Of a stretch of DNA of 64,000 nucleotides, positions 11,557 through 24,761 are shown piece after piece. Origin of the DNA: Apis mellifera (taxonomy: Eukaryota > Arthropoda > Insecta > Hymenoptera > Apidae); assembly GCF_003254395.2 (NCBI RefSeq), contig NC_037645.1, forward strand, positions 3,773,406-3,837,405, written 5' to 3'. The notes beneath the pieces are model-generated. The model searched no databases, had not been told where the DNA came from, and saw nothing but the letters and a program-made list of their open reading frames with translations. A program made the position numbers and the translations under genes. Position 1 is the first letter of the stretch. Each line of letters opens with the position of its first letter.

Positions 11557-13608
11557 TTACATAATCATAAAAAGATTTTGTACAAGTCTCCAAGGTGAAG
11601 AAGTGCATACAGCTTTGGTTGTTGGACAAGGATAACGTTTTAAACATTCGGCGAATGAACGATCACATTCACACAATCGTTGAGCACATGATCCAGAGCC
11701 TCCCCAGTTTCCATGTTCAACAGCTTTAAAAGAAAAATATTTTTTTAAAATAAATATAATTATAAATCGATAAAATACTGATATTCAATGAAGCTAACCG
11801 CATACTGGTTTATGACCACGGTAACATCTCCAATAATATGGTATAAAGTATCCTGAAAATACTGGACATTCTGTAGCGTCATAACACCAATCATGCATTT
11901 TACAACATCTAAAAAGAAATTATTAAAAATGTTAATTATAATAAATTATGAGACTTATTTCTGAACTTCATTAAAAATAAAAAATATATATTTCGTAAAT
12001 ATATTTATGCATAAGGTATCTATCATCATTTACCTATCTATTCCATCTATTACATATCCTGAGCCCAAAAAACCGCAATAGCATCCATATCCTTTATAAG
12101 CTAAAGGATTACATCCAGTAGCGCATACTACCATGTTATATAAATGTATAACACCTCTCTTAAATCTTTTATGTGTTAAACTTTGTTCATTATACATTCT
12201 AAAATGATATAAATTTTCTGAACAATTAAAAATTATATATTTTTCTTATAAAATAAAAGATTTATAATTAAAAATAAAATATTTAAATTCAATAATATTA
12301 TTAAAATAAATATTGCTAAGTAAAGTAAAAATAAATTGTTTAAATAATAAAATAGATAAAAAATATAAAAAGATATTAAAAAGCACAAACATACAATATT
12401 CGATTATTTTTTGTATTATTGTATGTAAAATTAACAGATGGAAATTCATGTATATAAGTATTTTCCTTTTGCATAGATATTGAATCCCATCTCTCATCAT
12501 TTTGTTCAAATTGAAGAGTTTTTTTCCCCCAATTGTTTTCTATATAATTGGATGATGGTTTATTTTCATACAACTTATATATTTCTCTATTTCTAATTAA
12601 TTTTTGAGTATTTGGAGTATTCCTGGCTATAATAAGAATATTTAATAATAAATTAAAAATTCTAATAAGATGAAAACAATAATATTAAAAATTATTAAAT
12701 TATTTTTAAACAAATCATAATAATCGTAATGATAATAATTTAATTATATCAAATCATTTAAATAATTTGTTTTATATAAAAATATATTTGAAATTATTTC
12801 AAAATATATTTCAAAATAAACTCTTCATTGCACGAAACATGCATAATTTATGATCATTATAAACTTATTCTAGCACCAAATTAGTTTTCTCTCTAAAATT
12901 ATTCTAATTTCTTCTAATATATTTTATTTTATACTTAATTTCATGCTTTGTTGTCAGTTTTATATGATTTCTATAAATTTTATATTTTGTATTTTTTTAA
13001 AAATTTACATAATAAAATATATATATAAATAAGTTAAAAAAATATTAACTTATTTTTAAAAAATCATTTATTTAATTATTGATAATAATAATTAGAATTT
13101 CTAATGAGTCAATTCTTTTTTTTTGATCTATTTCTTAATTTGAAATCAAACGAAAATGTATTTTTTCAATTGTTCTATTCTTTTTTTTCACGCTTACTGC
13201 ATCCAGATCTCTAAGAATGAAACATACTGCTGTCTACAATGACTTCAATTATTGCAGTCATTGGAAAACTCACTTATCAATTATTCAGCAGAACTGTTAA
13301 GACAACCGTTATCTTATTTTACAATTTATTAATTATTGTATTTTTCATTTTTTCTATAGATAAATTTTTATTGCAAAAAATTGTCATTAAGTCATTCGTT
13401 ACGATCTATTTAAATTATGATAATTTAACTCTCTTTTCACAAATATATCTTAAAATTTATTATTTCAAATAAAAATATATAGAATATTGTATGATATTAG
13501 TTCCAACATACCACGACTTTCGTAACAAGGGATACGTGTTACGAATATCACAAGGGATAGAAAGATGAGGAAAATTCTTCGATGATGTATCATCCTTATC
13601 GAAGCCAT
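11557..13608 (-). CDS. Secreted phospholipase A2, group I/II fold, with long propeptide
   Basis: A calcium-dependent secreted PLA2 hydrolyses the sn-2 acyl ester of phospholipids. In transcription order the exons are 13512-13608, 12395-12626, 12034-12198, 11799-11908 and 11557-11723, all GT..AG and in frame, giving 256 aa. Residues 1 to about 30 are a signal peptide with a long hydrophobic core. A low-complexity, Asn-rich pro-region of some 95 residues follows, ending in the dibasic site RFKR (121-124). The predicted mature chain is 125-256, 132 residues with 16 cysteines, a normal size for this fold. It has the calcium loop YGCYCGFLGSG (147-157), the catalytic CCKMHDWCY (166-174; His170-Asp171) and the second catalytic Asp222 in CECDR, so it should be active. 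This is not the bee-venom PLA2 family (group III); a role in lipid digestion, eicosanoid signalling or immunity is more likely. An in-frame TGA upstream of the ATG supports the chosen start. Confidence 0.9.
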
Positions 13609-13648
13609 GAAAAATGAACACAAGGATAATTCTTTTACGATTCATCGA

Positions 13649-13657
13649 GTATATATT
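13649..13657 (-). promoter_or_regulatory. TATA-like box before the phospholipase A2 gene
   Basis: On the - strand the sequence reads AAATATATACT, about 40-50 nt upstream of the PLA2 start codon at 13608. Initiation about 30 nt downstream would give a very short 5'UTR and would leave out an out-of-frame ATG at 13643-13645. In A+T-rich DNA such a match can also be chance. Confidence 0.25.
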
Positions 13658-13699
13658 TTCACGAAAACGAACTGTCAGCTAAGAATTCTGAATTCATTC

Positions 13700-16600
13700 A
13701 ACATATTATGATTTTTGAGTTTCGATGCCGAAGAATCGTAGCGTTTCATTCGTGAATGCATTATTTGTTACACATTGCCAATCCAATTGAAGGATACATT
13801 TTTAAAATTCATCAAACATGGGAAATCGCTTGATACAGATAATTTCTTGATTTTCTTTTATTATTACAAAATAAAATCTTTCTAAATTTTACTATAAAAT
13901 TTCTTTTTCTTTTATAGAATTCAAGTATTCTTGAAATTTTTCAAAAGTTTTCAAATTTCATTTAAAATTCATTGATAACTTTTCAATTTTTATATTTCCA
14001 TCATATAAATCCAATCCATTAATAATCAATCCAAATGAATCTTTTTCATAAATATTTAGAAATATTTATATTCCACAAAATATTTTAAAATATTTGAATT
14101 ATATTTCATTATCTTTTGTGTCAAGCATTATTTTTCTTTAATATAGTTAAAACTTGATTCACACAAGTAACTTTTATCAACTGCACAATATACGTTTTTC
14201 TCCAAAAGATAGGAGCCGAAGTTCTTGTTGTTTCTTCGTCAGGAGAATCAAACGAATACTGATCCATCAATTCCCTCCACGAGGGACCTAAAAAGGAAAC
14301 TTACTCCTTCTTACCATGGTATATACTACATTTGATGACCCGTGTTCACCGTTCTGCTGAAACTCAGTGACCCCGAGATTGTTTGTCGGAACTTGCAACG
14401 AAACACTCGAGGAATAGCACGCCAACTAATCTTCTTCATCCAGGTGGAGAGATGCTTAGACGCGGTCTGAGAAACCTACTGTTATACTTTCGACGATTTC
14501 CTTGAAGCGGGGAATGCTCGAGATGCCACATTCACCTTTTATTTCGCTATTTATTAAACATTTATTCATTTCTTCACTTTTTAATCAACTACATAATGAA
14601 ATGTATGATGAAATTCTGTTGTAGATAAGATCTAATTTTGAAGTAGTCCAGATCTTTCCCAGAGTAAACTCAAAGATTAAAAGATAGATATAAATAACGA
14701 TGTATATATTTTATTTAACTTCTCTCATTATTTCTTTAAATAAATTTTCTTTAAATTAATATCTATTTTTTTTAAAATACAAATTAAAGTTATTTAAGAA
14801 ATTTCGTGAAAAACATATATATTTGTTCAATAAAATTGTAAATGAAAATATTTTCAAATTGTATAATAATTATGAAATATTTTTATTTTCATTTAAAATC
14901 CAAAATATCGGTCATGTTACAGTGATTAAGTGCATGGAAAACAATAAATTTATCAATTGACCGACTAGTCGATGTAGTTCATAATCGTAAAATAGTAACA
15001 TCCAACTGGTTGGTATTTACTACTAGTAACTATAGATACACATATAGTAAATGTGCTACGATGAATCTAGCGGTACTTGCTGTGAACAATACATGTTTGA
15101 TGAAATATTTAAAAAAATAATTATTTTATTACAAATACAATATTCTAATTCAACAAAATGAATTATGTCTATGAATGATTACTTTTGATATTTATATATA
15201 ACTTATAATTTATTATGTATAAGTTCTTGCAAGTAATTATCATGAACAAATTTTATCAAAATTGCAAATGAAATATAAAATATTTTATATTTTTTGATCC
15301 ATATTACAGTTTTAAAAATATCCAATATTAAATTTTCTTTACTTGTATTTAACTATTTGCGTGAAATTTAAACAAAATACTCGCCTCAACAATATTTTCA
15401 GGATTTTAAATTCGATTTCAAAACCAATCCTACTATATCATGTAGAAAAAGAATCATGAAACGAGATTTGCTCGCAGGAAATTGCAAGATCGTACTTGTA
15501 TACCGATAAATAGAACAATGGCCTGTTGAAGAATGAATGCTTTGGATAGTTTCACCCGCTTTAAGTATCGTTTGTCAATATTGTTATATCGTTTTTCGAA
15601 TTATAACAATCTCCTTGAATTTGATCAATCTGTGAAAAAATTATTTATAATCATTTGATGTGATACAACGATATAATAATAGATTCGAATATAGTTATTC
15701 AGTGTTTCTTAAGAGTGCTGAAAAACGTTATATAATAATGAGATCGAAATCAAATATTGAATCAAAGTAATTAAATTTCGTTTACTAAATTAATTAAATC
15801 ATTAACTAAGAAAAATTATTATTTCTTATTTGTAGGATAAAAATTTCATCTGATAATTATTTTAACAAAGAAATAGAAAAATGTTCTAAAGAGATTCTCA
15901 AAATTTCTATTTTGACTTTAATATAAAATTGGAAAATTAACATCATAAATTTTCTTTCTACTAGAATATTTTCGCTAATAAAATGAAGTTAATTGCTGTT
16001 CGAAGTTTGACATTCTTTCTAAGAAATATATATATATATATATATATATAAGAAGTATACGTACCTGTTTACTTTTATCTTGTTTCGAATTTCTTCATAC
16101 TAAGCAAACATCTATTTTCGTGCAATGAAATGAATGTTAAAGGTCCACGAAGCGAACATCATGAGAAATTATTCTTTGAAGAATGCGAATCAAAAGAAAG
16201 CACCAATTGTTAGTGGCACGCAATCCATCCATTAAACGTTGCACAACCTAAAAAGGTATGTTATTTGTCAGTGAACAAAGCCAAACAATTTACGAAAAAT
16301 GCAATTTATTTTTACCTCAAAATTGTTAAAAAGTTATCTTTATTTAGAATATTAATAATCCTTTAAAGATTATTATCTTTTATTTTCTCTACACAAATAA
16401 ATCTGTGAAAATTATTAACTGTGAAATAGTTAAAACATTATAACTGTAATTATATAAAATTAACTTACTCTTTTTAAACATTTTTCAGATCATGATCTTT
16501 TTTGAAAAGATTTTAGACAGCCTAAATATGTAAATTAGACACTAGTTACCGCTCTCAAAAGTAGACCATCTGTGAAACGAAGTGTATCGTAATATAATCT

Positions 16601-17592
16601 TGCCAAGCGCATCGAGACTTCGCTCATTTTATTTAGGATTCGAGGTAGGTAAGCATAATAGAACAACATAATTCTAACACCATGTTATCGTGAAACAAAT
16701 TGTATACTTTCACCAACAATGTTATCAATCGAAATATAAAAAGGTGAAATATTGAGGACGAAACAAAAATTTGGCTTATTTATATAAAAATTGAACTAAA
16801 TTTTTATGATTTCAACTTTCTAAAATAATTCTAAAATAATTCTTGTATATATTATAATTCAAATAATTTAATATTGTATATAAAAAAATGTAATATTGTA
16901 TATAAATATAATATAACATGATAATCTAGTTTTACTTACAGGATTCAAACTCTCATTAACAAACCTATCAATCGTTCAGGACGCTCGACTGGTTACCGGA
17001 AGAAGTACGTCAGTTTGACAATCAATTGTAGCATAAAAATTATTCAATAATAATTTGAATTGAATTTAAAAAATCGAGAAAATATTTTATAACATTTATG
17101 ATAATATATTTATAAAATTTAGATAATTACCTGAAAAAATAAAAAGTAAAAAAGTTTAATACGGTTATGTTTTTTTAAAAAAAAGAACGAAGTAGAAAAA
17201 TTGAGATTTTTATCTTTAAATTAGGAAATCTATATTTTTATACATATATCATAATGTCCTGTGATATTCCATAATATTCCACAACGAATACAAATAAAAT
17301 AATAAGATCTAAAGTCTAAATAATCAAGATAATAATGAATAGTTTCCAAAAAAAATTTATGAAAAATGATTATTAAATCTTAACACGAGGAAAACTATGG
17401 ATCAATAGTCATCTGTAAAGATTTCAACAAAAATAAAATTTTAAAAAATGAAAAAAATCACTTTAAAGTTTATCACAGAAAGTTTAATAAATTAGAAGAG
17501 GCTAGATTATAGAAAAGAAATTTAATATAAAAGATATCTAAATAGGTAAAGATAAAAAAAATAGAAAAGAAATTTATTATAAATAAAATCTT
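13700..17592. other. Gene-free intergenic DNA with a GC-richer island
   Basis: Mostly A+T-rich. Positions 14200-14560 form an island of balanced composition without a long open frame, and smaller patches lie near 15380-15610, 16090-16260 and 16550-16700. None shows splice-supported coding sequence. Candidate regulatory DNA, unproven. Confidence 0.45.
16025..16050. repeat. (TA)n microsatellite
   Basis: Uninterrupted TA dinucleotide run of about 26 bp. Confidence 0.9.
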
Positions 17593-18320
17593 ACAGATAT
17601 GGTAAAAATTGTAGAATTACTTAGTTATTTATATTTGGACATATATATAAACAAGAAGACTAAATAATAGAAAAAAGATAGAAATAGAAAATTAAACATG
17701 ACTGCTAATGCCATCTTTTGAATGCTAAATGTATCTTTGAAAACTACTAAAAGATGGCGTTGGTATTCAATTCTCTCTCTATTTTATCCTATTTACAATT
17801 AATACCTTTTTTACTTCAGAGATGGCGCCAAAGATCAATTATATATCTATTTTTTATCCTTTTTTATTATTTACAGATATGGTAAAAATTACGGAATTAC
17901 TTAATTATTTATATCTGGACATAGATATAAACAAAAAGAGCAAATAATAGAAAAAAGATAGAAATAAGCTAAAAATTTGGAAATCAGCGCCATCTCCAGA
18001 GTGCCGTAAATTAAACATGAAAATAGACAAAGAAAACAAATAAAAAGAGAAAATAAATATAGACATAAGAATTGACTGCTAATGCCATCTTTTGGCATTG
18101 CTAAATGTATCTTTTGAAAACTACTAAAAGATGGCGTTGGTATTCAATTCCCTCTCTACTTTATCCCATTTACAATTAATACCTTTTTTACTTCAGAGAT
18201 GGCGCCAACGATCAATTATATATCTATTTTTTATCCTTTTTTATTACTTGTTGTCCTTTTCTATTAGTTCTTTATGAGTTTCATTTGCGGCACTCTGAAG
18301 ATGGCGCTGATGCTAACATT
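17593..18320. repeat. Duplicated element with GATGGCG inverted repeats
   Basis: Two diverged direct copies begin with ACAGATATGGTAAAAATT at 17593 and 17873. They share the same order of blocks, including TAATGCCATCTTTTG, AAAAGATGGCGTTGG and AGAGATGGCGCCAA. The second copy has an extra segment of about 100 bp that contains GCGCCATCTCCAGAGTGCCG near 17990. An inverted counterpart of that segment follows at about 18287-18308 (CGGCACTCTGAAGATGGCGC), with similarity continuing inward. The internal GATGGCG/CGCCATC pairs make the unit hairpin-rich. No transposase is present; it resembles a nonautonomous, MITE-like element that has been partly duplicated. Confidence 0.7.
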
Positions 18321-19289
18321 TATTCTATCTCTATCCTTTTTCAAATATTTAATCTCCTTGTCTATAAATTAATACATTTAAAAAACATTTCCGATATCTG
18401 ATATTTCTTTTTTTAATGAAATTTTTATCAATGTATTTGTGAAATAGATTATTAAATTTAATATTAAAATAATATTTAAATAAAATATTGAAATATTATA
18501 ATTTTCAATATTTCATTAATAATTTATTATTTATATAATTCATTGATGTAATATACAATTTATAATTTAATATCTTATTAATTATTAACTTCTATTATTA
18601 AAATAAGTAAACTTTTTTGAATATAATTAGAAATATTTAAAAAAATCTTTTTATATAAATATTAGAGAATATTTAATTATTTTAATTTTTTTTCTAATCT
18701 TATATTATATCCATATCATTGAATTAAAATATTAATGATAATTATAAGGAAATAATATATAAGAAAATAAAATTAAATCAATCTAATCATTTACTTATGA
18801 AACTATTCATCTAACCTTGTCTTTCTTCTTTTATTAATTAAAAGTTCATTTAAAAGAGTACGAAAAATAAAAAATACATGTATATCTGATAATAGCTTAT
18901 TATTATCCCAACCGACTCTTCTGTGTATTTACATAAAAAACGAGAGGTCGATCGTCAAAACTGAGCTGTAGATCACATAGATTACATTCGCGATCGATGA
19001 TTTTAGGCACTTTGACACACGATTTCGCCATATTAAAAAGACAAAAATCACCAAAACGATCTAAATCACCAGACTAATCAGAAATAGCTACTAATTATAA
19101 AAAATACCACAAAGCCGAATGAAAATAATAGATTAAACGAAGGAATTGTCATTTGTCTGATCATTGTGATCGCATTGCGTGATAAAAATTAATTTGAATA
19201 GGTTAACGCCGATTTAGATAATTATATTCAAATGTTTGTATATATATGAATATAAATACATATTTCTTGGAAAATATTAAATGGATCTG

Positions 19290-19339
<50 letters not shown>

Positions 19340-22191
19340 ATATATATATATGTAAACATTAATATTAATAATAGGAATAAAAATAATAATATTTATGAGT
19401 TAATTTATGGTGTAACGTCAATCGCGCTCTCATTTAATAGCACAAAAGAAAAAGAAAGAAAACGATCGTATCGCATAGAAAGCGATCGAGGTTCACCATA
19501 TAAAAAGAAGAGGAAATGAATCTATATAGCCTGTTTCGAGTTACAAAGCAAACACATGAGGGAAGAAAGCATTCGATCGTTCCATGGATATATATCATTT
19601 GTTCTTTTGTGAAACTCGTGAAGATCTTCGATGAAACATGATTTAGACAATTTTTAAATTGATTTTTAAATTTTTTACTTTCGACATCCATTACTCTTCC
19701 ATTGCACAAAACAAATGACATTCGATTGTAACAAAGAATAAAGATGGTAAAACGCAATTTTTCGAAAATCCTTTAACCAGACAATTTATTTTACGTTGTC
19801 TTCTTTTTACGTGACTAAATTTAAAATCGACATATCATTTCACAATCCAGTATGTTCGTATATCCCTGGAACAAGGGGCTTTCGTTACATCCCATTAAAA
19901 CGCGCAAGAAACACTATTCAACAAGAATTACGATCATTAGCTTACAGTAAATATATACTCGAATTACAGTATCAATCGTGAATTCGAGACCATCCTTTGT
20001 GTTGCGCATCAAAAATGAAGCTTTCTAGGGACAATTCGATATTGCGTACAAAATATTTCAAAACAAGTGTTATTTCTTATTTTTATTCATAAAATTTTAG
20101 AAATTATATCATAAAAAACTATTTTTTATAAACTTAGCAATTTTGTTTCAATTAATATTTTTATGATAAAATAAAGGGGACTATTTAGAAAAATTGTAAT
20201 AAAAACATAATAAATAAGAAATATAAAAGACTTATTTTGAAACGCTCTATATAAAGAATCTTATAAAACTATTAAAAAATTCAAAATAATGATTTCGAAT
20301 TAACAATTGATATCATTTTTCAAATACTTTTACTTTAATTTCCAATTTATGCCCATACTTAACTTTCTTCCCTTCATTGTTCGACAAAAATCACAATGAA
20401 TCTCTCTTTACAGAGAATTTCCGCTTAATGCGAGGAAACGAAGAAAAAGGAAAAAAAAAGAGAAAGATAAAACGTACGCGACTACGGATACTGCAAGTCC
20501 TAGTCTTCAGATAGGATAATAACCTAATTAATACTAATGTCGTACGGTTGTGCAACTCGTTTAAATAGCGTCGACGCCTATCGATAAATGCATTTTCCTG
20601 TCATATGATCGATAGCAAGAAACGATATCCTGTATCATTCTATTGATCCATAATTTTTTCTTTCTTTTAGAATAAAATGTAACAACATCCTTCCTAACCT
20701 ATTTCTATTCTTACGAGCATATATTTATATTCGATTAATCGATATAAAATACTCGAATTATTCGATACAGGACCAATAAATGGCTAAATTAAGGTACAAT
20801 TAAAAACATAAAGAAGCTTCACACAAATCGTTTAGAAACAATAGAAATAATTACTTTTTCACTATCTTCTATCGAATTTCATTGAAAGTGATAAATAGAA
20901 AAAGCCAGATTATTAGATCTCGCTTTTGATTATATTCCATTTCTTTTGATCATTCTTTTTTTCTGAAATTCGAGATATACAATACAAAAGATTTTTTAAA
21001 ATAATTGTTTGTTTTCGGTTTTTAAATTTTTTAAATAAATCAAACTTTCAAATTCCTATTATATTTTCGACTCACTCGAGATATTCGCTAATACAAATTC
21101 AATTGATACATTTGAAAAATTTTCATTTGTTAAAATAAATTTCCATTATTTAAAACTATTCGAATCAAAATCAACAATTATCGATAATCAAAAATGATTA
21201 ATTTTTCTGATATTTAAATGTCGCTTTAATAATTTTAATTTTAATTTAATTTTTATCAAAAATATTCATACTTTTTGATCATGTTCTTTCAGTTTAAATT
21301 ATTCGAATTAATTAAATTTAATATTCGAACATTTCCAAATATGTCAATAGTATAATTTAATGATATACAATACATTACAGATAAATATAATACAAATACT
21401 AATTTTTTGATAAAATTAAATTATTTGAATGAATAACATGATCACTCAAAATAAAATATTTTACTTTGTGCCTTTAATCTAGTTTGAAACGAATTTGTTT
21501 CGATTGCTCGAGTACAAGTATCTTCTATATGCGTTCGATAATTATCGATCTTATAAGAAATATATCGAATGCATTGAAAGAATAATTAACCCAAGAATCG
21601 ATCGATATCGCGATTATCTCGAAGGGCGTTGAGCAAAGACAGCATTCAATTTACAATTCGCGAATACGTTTCTTCATCTAGTGGCACAAATTGAAAAATC
21701 GTTAACGCTATCCTTATTCTACGCTTTATTCTAATCGTTGTCGTATATTCCATCCGATTACACAGCCATTTCGTCCTCGAATGTGTTGGTCAACGAATGA
21801 ATGCTTCGCGCTTTCCATTCAAGGATCGCCATTTATATTTAATTAATTGTAAAATCAAAATATATATTGTATAATTTTTAAGAAACTGCAAAATATCATT
21901 ATTATAAAAAAAAAAATATATAATACCTTTATAGAAAGATTATTTTTATAATAAATTTTTGTAATAGATCCTTTTAAGGTTTTAGAAAATATAGTAGAAA
22001 GAAAAAAAAAATAAGATATTCAATTTTATAAAAATCCTTTATCCACGAAGCATACGCTTTCCAACAACTATTCAAGTAGCAATCTTGAAAAACTTCAATG
22101 AAAAGGGAAACGAGACGAACGAAGGAAATGATTCTAAACGATTTCAAGCTTCGTCGTCAATAGCACAAAGACTCGTTCTATCTTGTTTGCG
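18321..22191. other. Gene-free DNA downstream of the glycosyltransferase
   Basis: A+T-rich sequence with modest GC-richer patches near 18930-19060, 19540-20040, 20410-20640 and 21480-21830. A 107-codon - strand frame at 19434-19757 has no recognisable domain. The GT92 3'UTR must occupy part of the right end, but no single polyadenylation signal is clearly preferred. Confidence 0.45.
19295..19351. repeat. (TA)n microsatellite with TG interruptions
   Basis: Long TA run interrupted by three TATG units in the middle. Confidence 0.9.
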
Positions 22192-24676
22192 CTAGCTTGG
22201 TCCAAAAAAACCAAGAGTTTCCAACGTCCTGGTGACCCTTTCGATTAATTGGTCTCTGTATCGCCATATCGTAGTGTCCAACACGCTGTTTTCTCGATAC
22301 TCGACGCAAGTTTTTCTCAACGATTTCACGCAATCGGCCCGATAATGCTGAAGTTGAGCATCTTCGGTCTCTATAGGATAACTGGTGCATCCAGCGCCCA
22401 AACAAGCTAAAGGAAAGTGATTGTGCAAGGTTACCACCCTTTCCGGATTATGGAAGCACTTGATGTATTGATTAGGTTTGGTAAAGTTCTTCGAGCGATA
22501 AACATGCTGCAACATGTGCATATACCTGTGGAAATATAGGGAATTTTAAGTGAGAAGTTTAAAATTATATTTTTTCTGGAATTAAATTTTTTTTTGGAAT
22601 TTTTCAATTGTAAATTTTTGAAATATTTGAATTTTAAAACTTTTGAATTTTCAAATATCAAATTATGATTCATTTAAATTTTTAAATTCTTTGTTCTTTA
22701 AATTTTTTAACTTTTAAGAATTTAAATTTATAAACCAATTTTCAAATATTACAAAATTTTTATTACAGAATTTTCTCAATTTTCAAATTTTCATATTTTC
22801 TATCTTTTTTAAATTTCAATATAAAATACTTTCAAATTATAGTATCTTTTAATAATTAATCATTTTATTTTAGAGATTAATTATTAAAAAATTTATGAAG
22901 TGTTATTAGATCGTTTACGATTTCGTTTCGTTTTGTTTCGCTTCGTTCCACTTCATTTCATTTTAGAAACAACATTTGACAAACAGCATTGCTAAATTAC
23001 AATTTATTGCTAAATTACAATTTACTTGTTATTTTATTAGAGAAAAAGAGAGAGAGAGAGTTATTTAATTGCATTAAAATTTGCTAAAATGTTTAATGGT
23101 GGAAGAAATTGTAAAAATATTTAAATACAATTTGTTTCAAAAAACATTTCTTGTTAATTTAACTTTTATTTAATGTTTCTATCATAAATAATTTTCCAAG
23201 TATGAAAATATTTTATATTAATACTTACTTTGGTATATTTTTGAAATATCCATGAGAATGCAGCAAATCATCTAGGAAATATACGTTTCTCACATTATAT
23301 GAGGCTCTTGTCTCATTTCTAATCTTAAATGCTTTTGTCAATACTCTTTTCATCAAATTCTGCCATGTACCATCTTTCACTGGCATTATTACTTCATCTA
23401 CATCTAACAGAGCTATATATTCATACTCATACATATGTTTATATAAACAATCATTATAAGGAATCAGTTCATTCTGTCTCTTATGATTGGTCTTTTTAGT
23501 CAGATACATGTGTTGGAAGGCAGGCACATTAGGTTGTCCACCAGGAAGAGTTAATGGAGTAACATGAACTTTACCTAGCTTCTGATAATAATCCAGAATT
23601 TTGGTCACATTAGGATGAACCTGTAACTGGTAGAAGAAGATTTTGTCTGCACCTAATAGAGTAATTAACTCTATCCATTCAACCAATCTGACAGATAGAT
23701 CTTCATGAAGAAAATCTAATCCTTTTACACAAACAGCAAAATCTTTTTTATATTCAGGCTTATTGTATATCACTCTAAGATTATTGCTGGGAGTTTCACA
23801 TGACTTTTCTACCATAGAAACTGAGGCTGGGGGTCCCTTCAACCAATGAGTTTGTGGGATTTTGCAGGCAATTACATAAGGCTGATAAATTCCCTGTTTA
23901 TAGTTGCCCCATTTAGGATACCAAATATATTTGTATTCTAAAGTTTCAACAATCTTGGGTTCCCTTTCCCCATCATACCATAACTGACAATGAGTTTTTA
24001 CAATAGGTTCAATTCTGTCAATCATTCCAACAATTCTAATTGCTGGGCCTATTCTAGATAATTTTCTATGGTCATAAAAAGCACCAAATAATTGAAAGGT
24101 ACCATTACTGGTCCTCATTGTTTGCCAGTAAACATTATTGAATTCTATATCATAGATAGAGGGATATTTTAAATTGGAACAACTATTATTGCCTTTAATC
24201 TTGCCCTGATTACCAGAATACTTGCTATTTTTATTCCAATAAGATAAAGGAAGACTAGGTAATCTCTGTTCTATTTCTTGAATTAATTCTTCCTCTGTTT
24301 TCGCAGGTCTTTTGTCTAATAGTGGCTCTAAATCTAAAGGATTTCTGGTCGAATTGTTGGATATAGTGGTCAAAGTGGTTAGAAGGCTTGAACCACCAGA
24401 ATTCGAGAAACTGGAGTCTGCTGAGGATCTTTGCAACAGGTATCTGGATAGACCAAGACTCGAAGATCCATGATTATTCAGTGTTTCATGTCGACTGTAG
24501 ATGTCGTCGATCAACAATTCGTTAGTGGAATCCTCAGCCGTTGGTGTCTCTCTAAGATTGTTCTCCACGTGACGGAATTGTACAGCTGCGATCATTACCA
24601 GACCCCAGGCAAACACAAATATCAGAGCGCGTCTGGCGCACCTGGATCCACCGCCGCTACAGTTCTGCAACATCAT
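22192..24676 (-). CDS. Glycosyltransferase family 92 protein (DUF23), type II Golgi membrane enzyme
   Basis: GT92 enzymes transfer sugars, with galactosyltransferase activity known for C. elegans galt-1. The acceptor of this protein is unknown. The coding exons are 23229-24676 and 22192-22525, separated by a 703-nt GT..AG intron whose junction rebuilds a Lys codon, giving 593 aa. Residues 17-34 form a single membrane anchor behind a short basic cytosolic tail. A Ser/Asn-rich stem follows (about 40-165), and the lumenal part carries the catalytic domain from about 312 (FAVCVKGLDFLHEDLS) to near the C terminus. The metal-binding DxD motif is DVDE at 425-428 within YIALLDVDEVIMP. Possible N-glycosylation sites include N108, N163, N191, N356 and N454. 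The second exon carries the conserved LQHYR and paired Cys of the family C terminus and ends at a TAG. An in-frame TAG four codons upstream fixes the start, which is followed by a second Met. Confidence 0.93.
22921..22965. repeat. Decayed TTTCG pentamer repeat in the GT92 intron
   Basis: Nine consecutive 5-bp units of the pattern TTTCG with gradual divergence toward TTTCA. It sits within the only intron of the GT92 coding region. A short GA run follows at 23046-23060. Confidence 0.75.
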
Positions 24677-24761
24677 ACTGATCGACTAGCTGCGTATCGA
24701 TCGGGACACGCTGCTTTTGTAGATCCAACTCCACTCACGCGGATGTGCAACGATGCTGCGT
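24677..24761 (-). other. Spliced 5'UTR segment of the GT92 gene
   Basis: On the - strand a strong acceptor TTTTGTTTCAG ends at 24762. The sequence between it and the start codon is GC-richer than the DNA beyond. This indicates that the 5'UTR is interrupted by an intron and that the first exon and promoter lie at higher coordinates, at an unknown distance. The only CpG-rich candidates are the islands listed further right. Confidence 0.6.

Noticed and set aside
11557..13608. Identification of the PLA2 as bee-venom phospholipase
   Set aside because: The venom enzyme is group III with a different calcium loop and disulfide pattern; this one has the group I/II pattern and a long pro-region.
19434..19757. 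107-codon - strand open frame
   Set aside because: No domain, no splice support, biased to Phe/Ile/Cys codons, and opposed by another open frame.
22178..22405. 75-codon - strand frame in the last GT92 exon
   Set aside because: It is another frame of the same exon; the true frame ends at the TAG at 22192-22194 and carries the conserved C-terminal motifs.
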